A stretch of DNA of 9,686 nt from Puniceicoccales bacterium. GTDB lineage: Bacteria > Verrucomicrobiota > Verrucomicrobiia > Opitutales > UBA953. The stretch covers positions 1 through 9,686 of the forward strand of contig JAITPT010000127.1 in assembly GCA_031289285.1 (NCBI GenBank), written 5' to 3'. Positions 1-6,122 of the stretch are shown here, one piece after another. The translations under genes were made by a program, and so were the position numbers. Each line of letters starts with the position of its first letter. The first letter of the stretch is position 1. Below the pieces are notes generated by a model, which did no database searches, was not told the origin of the DNA, and saw only the letters and a program-made list of their open reading frames with translations.

Positions 1-273
1 CCGCCATGCGCCGTCACAAATAAGGCAGTTCACATCAGCCAGCACGTCACAAGCACAAAGCACCAAGCATAAAGCAAGCAGTCGGACTGAGCAGTCACTT
101 TTCCCGTGCGGACGAGTGCCGCAAGGTCTTGTCTGACATGAGCGTTTCAGAGTGTTCCAGTAGCTGAACGGAAAGTCACGGCTTCTCAAACGCCGCGACA
201 GCGTATCGAAAACCATAGGAGTGTCGCTATACCGAGTAAATTGAGGACAATTTTTCTTAAGAGATGCAAGCAT
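1..273 (-). CDS. Doubtful partial ORF running off the left edge
   Basis: A minus-strand frame is open from just after an in-frame TAA (364-366) to base 1, with ATG codons at 273 and 216. From 273 it gives 91 residues with no stop. The product is Cys- and Arg-rich. Near the truncated end it has a hydrophobic stretch (LLALCLVLCACDVLA) followed by a CxxC pair (NCLICDGAW), which could be read as a signal or lipoprotein-like segment. I recognise no family. The codons are poorly biased, no Shine-Dalgarno sequence precedes either ATG, and the hydrophobic part comes from low-complexity DNA (bases about 50-80, repeated AGCA/AAGCA). It may be a chance frame or decayed sequence; the missing C-terminal part lies outside the window. 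Confidence 0.15.
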   Translation of the reverse strand, partial: MLASLKKNCPQFTRYSDTPMVFDTLSRRLRSRDFPFSYWNTLKRSCQTRPCGTRPHGKSDCSVRLLALCLVLCACDVLADVNCLICDGAWR

Positions 274-368
274 TATTTTAGACTGTCTATTTATTCTGGT
301 GCTTAGCTTTTCGGCGATGTGGGCATTTTTAGTGACTAATTCTAACTGGCAATCGAAAAGTCCTTAAT

Positions 369-384
369 CCTAAAAACGGCAGTT
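369..384 (+). repeat. 16-bp dispersed repeat, left copy
   Basis: CCTAAAAACGGCAGTT occurs here and again, identical and in the same orientation, at 8887-8902, where it directly follows a palindromic repeat module. A 16-bp exact match 8.5 kb apart is unlikely by chance in a window this size, so this is probably a fragment of the same dispersed repeat family. No other part of the module is recognisable at the left site. Confidence 0.6.
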
Positions 385-698
385 AAGTCCTGTCGCTCCG
401 CCGTCCCGTCGTCCCGCTGCTCTGGCACACATCCTGCTACACGTTGCGGCACGATGAAACTCCGTGCGCGCAACATCCTTCCCGAAAAAAATCACTACCA
501 TCAAAAAAGGGCAGAAGGGCCGATTACCGCATTGTTCACAATCGCTATCGCGCCCCGAGTGGCGGTCTCCGGCTGTATAACTTCCGGCGTGGCAAACGAA
601 CGCAAACTCCCCAAAACCGCGAAAGCCTTTCCATCTGTTAAGGTGTCCTCCGTCATGGTCGGCGTTGAATAACTGCGCCGTCCGCCGCAGCATCGTCG

Positions 699-720
699 CC
701 ACATAGCCACATAGCCACAT
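699..720 (+). repeat. Short tandem repeat, unit CCACATAG
   Basis: The 8-base unit CCACATAG is present 2.75 times without mismatch, ending 24 bp before the ATG of the DraG-like gene. It falls where the leader or promoter would lie. An 8-bp unit can change copy number by slippage, which would alter promoter or leader spacing; that effect is inference. Confidence 0.7.
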
Positions 721-744
721 CGCCCGTCGCCCACCGTATCCGCA

Positions 745-1692
745 ATGAAGCTCTTCCTGTTTTCCGAAAAACCACCGCCGCTGCCACCACAGCCGGCGTC
801 GTCGCTGCCCTCCGCCAAAGAGCGTGCGCTGGGCGCGTATCTTGGCTTTGCGCTGGGCGATGCGCTTGGGGCACCGGTGGAGTTCATGTTGCCGAGCGAA
901 ATCCGCGCCACCCACAACGGGCGACTCGACCAGATGTGTGGCGGTGGTTGGCTACGCCTCAAACCCGGCCAAGTCACCGACGATACGCAGATGTGCCTTG
1001 CCCTCGGCGGTGCCATGCTTGCGAGTGGCGGCTGGGAACTTCGCGCCGTGGCGGACGCCTTCGTCGCATGGCTGCGGAGCCGCCCGATAGATGTCGGCAA
1101 CACCTGCCGGCGCGGCATCCGGCGTTATTTGCAAACAGGTATTTTGCAGGCCGAGGAGATGCGCGAGGATGCGGGAAACGGTGCGTTGATGCGCAACTTG
1201 CCTGTGGTGCTCGGCACGCCGGACGGCGAGGCGGGCGACGCCGAGTTTGCGCGGCGCAGCGTGGCGCAGGCGCGCATCACGCACGGGCACGTCCTCTCCG
1301 ATGCGGCGACTCTGGCACTCGGGCGCATGACTCGCGTGTTGCTTGCGGGTGGCGGGCGAGCGGCTTGCCGCGAAATCGCCGACGAGCTTGCGGCGCGTTT
1401 TCCTGCCTTCGTTTTCGACCCCTGGCCCGGGCGCGTGAGCGGCTACGTGGCGGATACATTGCAAACGGTTTTTGATGTGTTTTTCCACGGCGCGAGTTTT
1501 GAGGAATGCTTAGTCGAGGCCATCAACCGTGGCGGCGACGCCGACACCATCGGCGCGTTGACCGGTCAACTCGCTGGTGCGTTTTGGGGCGTGTCTGCCT
1601 TGCCGGAGCGTTGGCTGCGCAAATTAGACACGCGCATTCACAACGAAATCATCGCCCAAACAAACGCCCTCCTTTCCCTGAAAACCCTCTAA
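745..1692 (+). CDS. draG: DraG-like ADP-ribosylglycohydrolase
   Basis: The 315-residue product matches the DraG branch of the ADP-ribosylglycohydrolase family, whose type member removes ADP-ribose from an arginine of dinitrogenase reductase (NifH) and so reactivates nitrogenase. Visible family motifs, in order, are GDALGAPVEF (38-47), GGGWLRLKPGQVTDDTQM (66-83, with the metal-binding TDDT at 78-81), DVGNTCRRGIRRY (116-128), GNGALMRNLP (144-153), THGHVLSDAATLALGRM (179-195) and GGDADTIGALTG (263-274, metal-binding D265 and D267). The GNTCRRGIRRY and KPGQVTDDT blocks favour DraG over other ADP-ribosylglycohydrolases. A Pro-rich N-terminal extension of about 28 residues precedes the fold; no better in-frame start was found and there is no clear ribosome-binding site. 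The partner transferase gene draT and nif genes are not in the window, so NifH as substrate is inference. The gene is complete and ends 27 bp from the convergent gene. Confidence 0.88.
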   Translation: MKLFLFSEKPPPLPPQPASSLPSAKERALGAYLGFALGDALGAPVEFMLPSEIRATHNGRLDQMCGGGWLRLKPGQVTDDTQMCLALGGAMLASGGWELRAVADAFVAWLRSRPIDVGNTCRRGIRRYLQTGILQAEEMREDAGNGALMRNLPVVLGTPDGEAGDAEFARRSVAQARITHGHVLSDAATLALGRMTRVLLAGGGRAACREIADELAARFPAFVFDPWPGRVSGYVADTLQTVFDVFFHGASFEECLVEAINRGGDADTIGALTGQLAGAFWGVSALPERWLRKLDTRIHNEIIAQTNALLSLKTL

Positions 1693-1696
1693 ACGT

Positions 1697-1708
1697 CCCC
1701 CCCCCCCC
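1697..1708 (+). repeat. Homopolymer of 12 C, then 7 T, between convergent genes
   Basis: The 27-bp gap between the DraG-like gene and the convergent YugP-like gene holds 12 consecutive C, then TCC and seven T (1712-1718). No hairpin precedes the T run, so this is not a standard intrinsic terminator on either strand. Such a tract is prone to length change and sequencing error. It lies outside both coding regions, so length variation should not shift a frame. Confidence 0.85.
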
Positions 1709-1719
1709 TCCTTTTTTTG

Positions 1720-2382
1720 TCACCAAAGCCAGCGCAACCAGAGGCAATCTAAAACTGGGGCGGCGAGGTGGCGTTTGGAAGCGGCGCGGAGGGCGTCGCG
1801 GAAGGCGGGCATCTCCTCGGGCTGGAGCAGCTCTTTCTCAAATACGACGCCTGTCGCCCGTTCGGCGGCGGCGCGGACGGCGGGGTAGGTGAGCACCTGT
1901 GCTGCCGCCAGCAACAGCCCAAACGCCGCCAACAGCGGGATAAACTTCATCACGCCGCCGGGGACAAAAAACAACAGCCCGAACAACACTGGCGCGGCGT
2001 TCACCAACAGGCGCAACACCCCGCTCCACCACGCGAGGCGGACGGCGGGCAGCGCGTTGTCGCGGTGGCGCAAGGCGTGTCCCGCTTGCAATGCGGCGTG
2101 TGCCAACGCCGAAATTGATTTGCCAGAATACACCTCGCTGCTGAGCACGATGTCGCGCTCGCCGCTCTTGTAACGCTCGCAAAAAAGCCGCCCGCCCTCG
2201 ACGACATGCACGTTTTCCACCCCCACTTTGCGCAGCAGAAACAAGGCGAAAAACGCGCCGCTCCTCCCGCAAGACGCAGGCACCTTGCCGCGCCGCCATG
2301 CTTGTTTGAGCGAGAGCGCCGCCAGCAGCGGAAGCGCGGCGGCTGCGACAAGCGCGGCGACGAGGACGATTAGCGGTTTCAT
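1720..2382 (-). CDS. YugP-like membrane protein, degenerate peptidase
   Basis: The 220-residue product has the layout of the YugP-like membrane zinc metallopeptidase family (usual length about 225). It has an N-terminal membrane helix (about 4-24), a conserved block IVLSSEVYSGKSISALAHAA (78-97), then two membrane helices (about 118-140 and 146-166), and a short hydrophobic C-terminus. Family members carry HExGHALQH here; this protein has L98-Q99-A-G-H102-ALRH, keeping only the second His. The later PVEFDAS-type block reads PAVRAAA (167-173), so its acidic residues are lost too. The frame is otherwise intact. I infer a catalytically dead pseudo-peptidase rather than a recently broken gene. The start at 2382 puts the membrane helix at the N-terminus; the frame extends upstream to 2598 but would overlap ftsA. 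The C-terminal helix seems shorter than in relatives. It follows ftsA after 74 bp and may be co-transcribed. Confidence 0.75.
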   Translation of the reverse strand: MKPLIVLVAALVAAAALPLLAALSLKQAWRRGKVPASCGRSGAFFALFLLRKVGVENVHVVEGGRLFCERYKSGERDIVLSSEVYSGKSISALAHAALQAGHALRHRDNALPAVRLAWWSGVLRLLVNAAPVLFGLLFFVPGGVMKFIPLLAAFGLLLAAAQVLTYPAVRAAAERATGVVFEKELLQPEEMPAFRDALRAASKRHLAAPVLDCLWLRWLW

Positions 2383-2392
2383 TCTGCGGTTC

Positions 2393-2431
2393 GAGGAAGG
2401 AAGAGAGAGGAAGGAAGAAAGGGAGAGAGAG
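2393..2431 (+). repeat. 39-nt homopurine tract in the leader of the YugP-like gene
   Basis: A purine-only run on the plus strand fills much of the 74-bp gap between ftsA and the YugP-like gene, and purine-rich sequence continues to about 2445. It contains a perfect 12-base direct repeat, GAGGAAGGAAGA, at 2393-2404 and 2407-2418. In the mRNA of the minus-strand operon this becomes a C/U-only leader directly upstream of the YugP-like start, with no Shine-Dalgarno sequence. It could be slippage-derived filler or affect transcription; I see no hairpin. Confidence 0.8.
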
Positions 2432-2456
2432 CGCGGAAGAGCGGGAGACTGGCGGC

Positions 2457-3722
2457 TTAAAACCGCAGCCAACGTTTGAGCGTTTGCAACACACCGCGTT
2501 TCGGCGCGGTGCGACGGCGGGCGAGGCGTTGTTGCGCGTGGAGGAGCACACCGAGCGCGGCACTGTGTTCGGGGCGGGCGTATTCGGCGGGCACCCATTC
2601 GGGAAACTCTGCCGCACGGGCACCCAGCCCCGTCGCCTGCGTGGCGATGTCCAAAATGCCGCCGAGCTTCGCAGTGCCGCCCGTGACGATGATGCCTGCG
2701 GCGATGTCGCTGGGAGCCTTCACAAACTTCGTGACCCGCGCCATGACGAAGCGAAAAATCTCATCCGTGCGAGCGCGGATGACTTGCCCGACGGAGCTCA
2801 GCGGGATGCGGCGGTCGCCGACACGCCCGTTCCCAAAACGCCAGACATACGGGCTGGCGTCCGGCGCGGCGGCAGCGCCCGGGTCGTAAGCGAGTTTCAA
2901 CTCCTCGGCGCGAAGGCGGTCGGGGCCGTCGGCACCCGATTGCGAGATGCGCAGCTTCAGCCCGTCGGCGAGGTCGGCGGTGATGTGGTCTCCGCCCACT
3001 GGCAACACGCCCGTCATCACCACGCAGCCGCGCTGGTAGAGAACAAAGTCTGTCGTGCCCGCGCCGATGTCCACGACGAGGGCACCGTTGCGGCGCTTGT
3101 CCTCGCCGGCGAGCAACGTCCCCGACGCGACGGAGGCGACGACGACCTCGGGGTTCTGGATGTATTGCTCCACGATGTCGCGCATGAGTTTCATGCGACG
3201 TCTATCTGCGGCGACTACCCAGCAATCGGAGTGCAGGTGGCGTCCGGGTTGCCCTACCGGGTTGTTGAAAAACGTGTTGTTGATGCGGTAGGGCTGGAAG
3301 AGATAGGCGACGGGCACGTGGTGTGGCCAACGCTCCTTCGGGAAGGCGTCCACCTTCTTGGCTTCGGAGCGAGCGCGGGCGGTGTCTCTGGCGCAAACAG
3401 TCCCGCCAGAACCCGTCACGGTGGCGACGCCCGGGCACAGGCGCCCGACGAGGTGCGAGCCGGAGAGCGTGAGAAAAGAGGTTTTAAGGCGAAGCCCGCC
3501 GCCAGCCATTTTCTCGGCGGCGTCGAATGCGGCGTGGACGCGCTTACAAGTCTCCTCGGCATTGAGGATGAAACCTTTTTTCATGCAGTCTGGGCCGGTC
3601 AAAGTCTCCCCTGCTGCGATGATGCGCGGCGCTCCGCCGGGGCCGGTGCCGGCCTCGGCAATGAAGACCGTGACCTTGGCGGTCCCGATGTCGGTGGCGG
3701 CGATGATAGGCGGCGTGGGCAT
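2457..3722 (-). CDS. ftsA: Cell division protein FtsA
   Basis: FtsA is the actin-like ATPase that anchors FtsZ filaments to the inner face of the cytoplasmic membrane and recruits later divisome proteins. The 421-residue product is near the usual length. Visible motifs are phosphate-1 ATDIGTAKV (9-17), the FtsA-specific 1C subdomain (roughly 88-170), phosphate-2 VVDIGAGTTDF (216-226), and the adenosine motif GIIVTGGTAKLGGI (343-356). The C-terminus GVLQTLKRWLRF (410-421) is a good membrane-targeting amphipathic helix. The start at 3722 places the first beta strand about six residues in, as is normal. An upstream ATG at 3770 would add 16 residues and overlap ftsQ, and is less likely. It lies 16 bp after ftsQ. 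ftsZ, the usual next gene, does not follow; a YugP-like gene does. Confidence 0.95.
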   Translation of the reverse strand: MPTPPIIAATDIGTAKVTVFIAEAGTGPGGAPRIIAAGETLTGPDCMKKGFILNAEETCKRVHAAFDAAEKMAGGGLRLKTSFLTLSGSHLVGRLCPGVATVTGSGGTVCARDTARARSEAKKVDAFPKERWPHHVPVAYLFQPYRINNTFFNNPVGQPGRHLHSDCWVVAADRRRMKLMRDIVEQYIQNPEVVVASVASGTLLAGEDKRRNGALVVDIGAGTTDFVLYQRGCVVMTGVLPVGGDHITADLADGLKLRISQSGADGPDRLRAEELKLAYDPGAAAAPDASPYVWRFGNGRVGDRRIPLSSVGQVIRARTDEIFRFVMARVTKFVKAPSDIAAGIIVTGGTAKLGGILDIATQATGLGARAAEFPEWVPAEYARPEHSAALGVLLHAQQRLARRRTAPKRGVLQTLKRWLRF

Positions 3723-3738
3723 AGCGGCGGAAAAATGG

Positions 3739-4908
3739 TTAGCGATTTTGGCGAAGGTTTCGGCTGGCACTCTCTGGGATGAGCGTAGCGGTATGGATGA
3801 GGCGCGGGGCGCGGCGGTCTGCCCCGCCAGTGGGGTTGTGGTGACCGTAAAACATGCAGAGCACGTAGTCGGCGTCCACGCCAGCTACGGGCACAGGGCG
3901 CGTAGCGAGGGCATCGAGGTTGCGCTTGACGTCTTTGCTAAACACGCCGTCTGCGTCGGCGTAGAGGTGAAGCTCGCGGCGGAAGGCGTCGGTAGCGGCA
4001 GAGAACTGTATCTCGACAATACGCGGCTTGGAGTCCTTCCGTTTGCCGAGGCGCGGACGCACACGCAGGCAGATGTTTTCCACGTCGGGGTCCCCGCCAG
4101 CAAACTCGGCCACGGAGACGCTCTCCCACTCGCGGGTCAACCTATCGCCGCCGACATGCTCCGCGTATTTCACAAACTCGGCGGCGCGCACGGCACAGGG
4201 GAGCGAGCCGATGATGCCCCAGTGTTTCCCCGACTTGTCGGAGGCGGGCGCGCGGAGAACAGCGTTCGAGTCTTTGTCAAGCGTGATGTGCGCGTCTTTC
4301 ACGCCCTCCAGAAGCGGGAGCGAGGCGAGGCGGCGCACACTGTCGAGGTTGATGCCGCGAAAGAGAACGCCGTCGTCGGCGACAATCAATGTCTCACGGG
4401 GCTTGGACGGCGGGTAGGCGAGGCGGAAAACCGGTCTGCGCACCAAGACCTCGACGTCAACGCCGTCGTCGGTGCTGTGCCGTTTATTTTTGACAACCTC
4501 TTTTATCTGGGCGACGCCCGCGAGCGCGTTGTTAATCTGCGTGACGCTCGCACGGCGCGAGTTTTGCATCCCCGCACGTTCGAGGAACCACTCCTTCGTG
4601 AGCGTGCCGTCGGGCTTGCCAGACGCGTGAGACTCACGGGTTTTGTAAGATTTGAAACTCACGACGACAGGGGAGACGGGGACGTCGTCGCCCACGACCA
4701 TCTTCGCAAACGCGAACGCTACCAAGCCGGCAAAAGCCACGAAGACGCCGAGGATGGCGAGCCGCTCTAAATTGGCGCGGCGACGGCGGCGGAGGGCGGT
4801 CGCGGCGGCGGCGGCGGGCGTCGTGTCGCCCGCCAAAGTTTTCCAGCCCTGCGGATACTCCATGTCATCGGCGGCGGGCGTGTGGGTGTGTGGGTGCTGG
4901 GTGTTCAT
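3739..4908 (-). CDS. ftsQ: Cell division protein FtsQ/DivIB-like
   Basis: FtsQ is a bitopic inner-membrane divisome protein that connects early cytoplasmic proteins to the periplasmic FtsL/FtsB and synthase complex. The 389-residue product has a 48-residue cytoplasmic N-terminus ending in an Arg-rich stop (RRRRR, 40-44), one membrane helix (about 49-71), and a periplasmic part. A POTRA-like segment (about 82-166) holds TLTKEWFLERAGM and a DVEVLVRRPVFRLAYP strand region. A typical FtsQ strand follows (ADDGVLFRG, 177-185), then a long beta-type C-terminal domain with an insertion-rich end. Sequence similarity is weak, as usual for FtsQ, so position between ddl and ftsA is strong support. The ATG at 4908 lies 4 bp after the ddl stop, suggesting coupled translation; an in-frame ATG at 4863 is an alternative start. 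It is longer than the E. coli protein, mostly at the C-terminus. Confidence 0.85.
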   Translation of the reverse strand: MNTQHPHTHTPAADDMEYPQGWKTLAGDTTPAAAAATALRRRRRANLERLAILGVFVAFAGLVAFAFAKMVVGDDVPVSPVVVSFKSYKTRESHASGKPDGTLTKEWFLERAGMQNSRRASVTQINNALAGVAQIKEVVKNKRHSTDDGVDVEVLVRRPVFRLAYPPSKPRETLIVADDGVLFRGINLDSVRRLASLPLLEGVKDAHITLDKDSNAVLRAPASDKSGKHWGIIGSLPCAVRAAEFVKYAEHVGGDRLTREWESVSVAEFAGGDPDVENICLRVRPRLGKRKDSKPRIVEIQFSAATDAFRRELHLYADADGVFSKDVKRNLDALATRPVPVAGVDADYVLCMFYGHHNPTGGADRRAPRLIHTATLIPESASRNLRQNR

Positions 4909-4912
4909 GGTG

Positions 4913-5956
4913 TCATTTGTTTTTTGCCAGAGCTGGCGGTGAAAGTTTTGCGGCGGCGGCGCGGAGTTCTCCGAAGCGGCGCAACGCAGGCGCAAGCATG
5001 AGCGCACAAAGACGGGCGAAGCCGATGCCGCAGCAACTCGCGCTCTTCGGGAGAAGACTCGTGGCAGTCATGCCGGGCATGGTGTTGATTTCTAAAAAAA
5101 CGACAGCGGGAGCAGACGCGGCGGCGGTGGCGGCGGTGGTGGCGGCGGGTGTTTCGGGCGAGCCGAGGATGAAGTCGGCGCGGGCGAAGTCGCGGCAACC
5201 GCAGGCGGCGAAAATCGCGGCGGCAGCGCGGGCAGCGGCGGCGGCGGTCTCAGGCGGCACCTCGGCAGGAAAAATATATTCGGACGCGCCGTAGGTGTAT
5301 TTCGTCGTGTAATCGTAGTGCCCAGACTTTGGGCAGATTTCGACGATGCCGAGCGGCTCGCCGCCGAGAATGCCGATAGTCATCTCGCGTCCGAAAACAC
5401 GCGCCTCGGCAAGCCACTCGCCCGCGCCGTCGCGCCTGTCTTCCTCCGCCGCGACGACGAGCGCAGCGGCAAGCGCAGCCTCGCCGCGCACAATGTGTAG
5501 GCCAACGCTGCTGCCTTTGGCGACGGGCTTGACGACGACGCTATCCGTGCCGAGGCGACGCACAAGTTCGCTGGCGGAGGGCGCGTTGGAAAAGTTGAAA
5601 ACGACCGCCGGCGCGACCTGCGCCCCAGCGGCAACGAAACGTTCCCGCGCCGCCGCTTTATCAATGCAGACGCGGCTCGCCGCCGCGCCGCAACCCGCGT
5701 ATGCGAACCCCCGCGCCTCAAGCTCGCTCTGGATGCCACCGTCTTCGCCGTAGTCGCCGTGGATGACGGGGAAGACGATGTGCCGTGCGGGGTCGAGGCG
5801 CGCGGGCAGCGTGTTGGTGTCGAGACGCAACAGGCTGACGTGGTGTGCGCCAGTTTCGCGCAACGCATCTGCGACCGCCTTGCCCGAGCGCAACGAAACC
5901 TCGCGCTCGGGAGAAACGGCGCCGCAGAGGACTGCGATTTCGGGTGCTGTATTCAT
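4913..5956 (-). CDS. ddl: D-alanine--D-alanine ligase
   Basis: Ddl is a cytoplasmic ATP-grasp enzyme that joins two D-alanines to make the dipeptide end of the peptidoglycan precursor. The 347-residue product has the full motif series: SPEREVSLRSGKAV (15-28), HGDYGEDGGIQSELE (66-80), KPVAKGSSVGLH (143-154), YDYTTKYTYGASEYIFP (214-230; Y216 suggests D-Ala rather than D-Lac as acceptor), RADF (259-262, metal-binding D261) and LEINTMPGMTATSLLP (288-303, metal-binding E289 and N291). Between D261 and E289 lie 27 residues, against about a dozen in E. coli DdlB. The extra part is an Ala/Thr loop (271-283) encoded by a GCC/ACC repeat. ATG at 5956 fits the family N-terminus. It is the first gene of the ddl-ftsQ-ftsA block. 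murB and murC, common upstream neighbours, are absent; a divergent GH95 gene is there instead. Confidence 0.95.
   Translation of the reverse strand: MNTAPEIAVLCGAVSPEREVSLRSGKAVADALRETGAHHVSLLRLDTNTLPARLDPARHIVFPVIHGDYGEDGGIQSELEARGFAYAGCGAAASRVCIDKAAARERFVAAGAQVAPAVVFNFSNAPSASELVRRLGTDSVVVKPVAKGSSVGLHIVRGEAALAAALVVAAEEDRRDGAGEWLAEARVFGREMTIGILGGEPLGIVEICPKSGHYDYTTKYTYGASEYIFPAEVPPETAAAAARAAAAIFAACGCRDFARADFILGSPETPAATTAATAAASAPAVVFLEINTMPGMTATSLLPKSASCCGIGFARLCALMLAPALRRFGELRAAAAKLSPPALAKNK
5118..5147 (+). repeat. Trinucleotide repeat inside ddl
   Basis: Ten successive GCG or GTG triplets on the plus strand read as GCC/ACC codons in ddl and encode AATTAATAAA (residues 271-280). They sit in the loop between the two metal-ligand segments of the ATP-grasp domain. 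Because the unit is three bases, slippage would change loop length without breaking the frame. Confidence 0.85.
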
Positions 5957-6122
5957 GGCGTTTTGGAAGTGTGCGCAGATTGCGTCAGATAAGCCGTCGA
6001 AGACAGAGAAACGGCGCGGCGGGGCAAGTCTGTTTTAGACCACAATCGTCCCAAACATTCCCGACATGTGACGAACGAGGGCATCACCGGAACCTTTCAC
6101 GCACCCCCCTGTCTCGCGCCAA
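5957..6122. promoter_or_regulatory. Divergent promoter region between ddl and the GH95 gene
   Basis: These 166 bp separate two genes transcribed away from each other, so promoters for both the ddl-ftsQ-ftsA block and the GH95 gene should lie here. I cannot pick reliable -35 and -10 boxes. A small inverted repeat GTCT-GTTTT-AGAC is centred near 6036 and could be an operator half-site or chance. Neither start has a Shine-Dalgarno sequence; the GH95 ATG is preceded by a C-rich stretch. Confidence 0.5.

Larger units (their letters stand above)
274..744. other. Intergenic region without a convincing gene
   Basis: This stretch lies upstream of the DraG-like gene. Short frames are open on both strands (for example 454-672 plus and 501-656 minus, the latter giving 51 residues from MTEDTLTDGKAF), but they overlap each other, match no family I know and lack ribosome-binding sites. 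The stretch contains a 16-bp sequence shared with the right-hand repeat region (369-384), a doubled CGTCCCG (402-408 and 410-416) and an 8-bp tandem repeat (699-720). The promoter of the DraG-like gene should be here, but I could not choose convincing -35 and -10 boxes. Confidence 0.5.

Noticed and set aside
501..656. 51-residue minus-strand frame (MTEDTLTDGKAF...)
   Set aside because: The plus strand is equally open over the same bases, no homologue comes to mind and no translation signal is present.
2383..2598. N-terminal extension of the YugP-like protein
   Set aside because: It would overlap ftsA and add an Arg/Pro/Ser-rich segment ahead of the family's N-terminal membrane helix; ATG at 2382 fits the family.
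2484..3782. Long plus-strand frame across ftsA (432 codons)
   Set aside because: It is a shadow of ftsA, whose motifs read clearly on the minus strand; the plus-strand product is low-complexity and matches nothing.
3358..4770. Long plus-strand frame across ftsQ (470 codons)
   Set aside because: It lies opposite ftsQ and the start of ftsA. High GC at third positions keeps opposite frames open; no motifs are visible.
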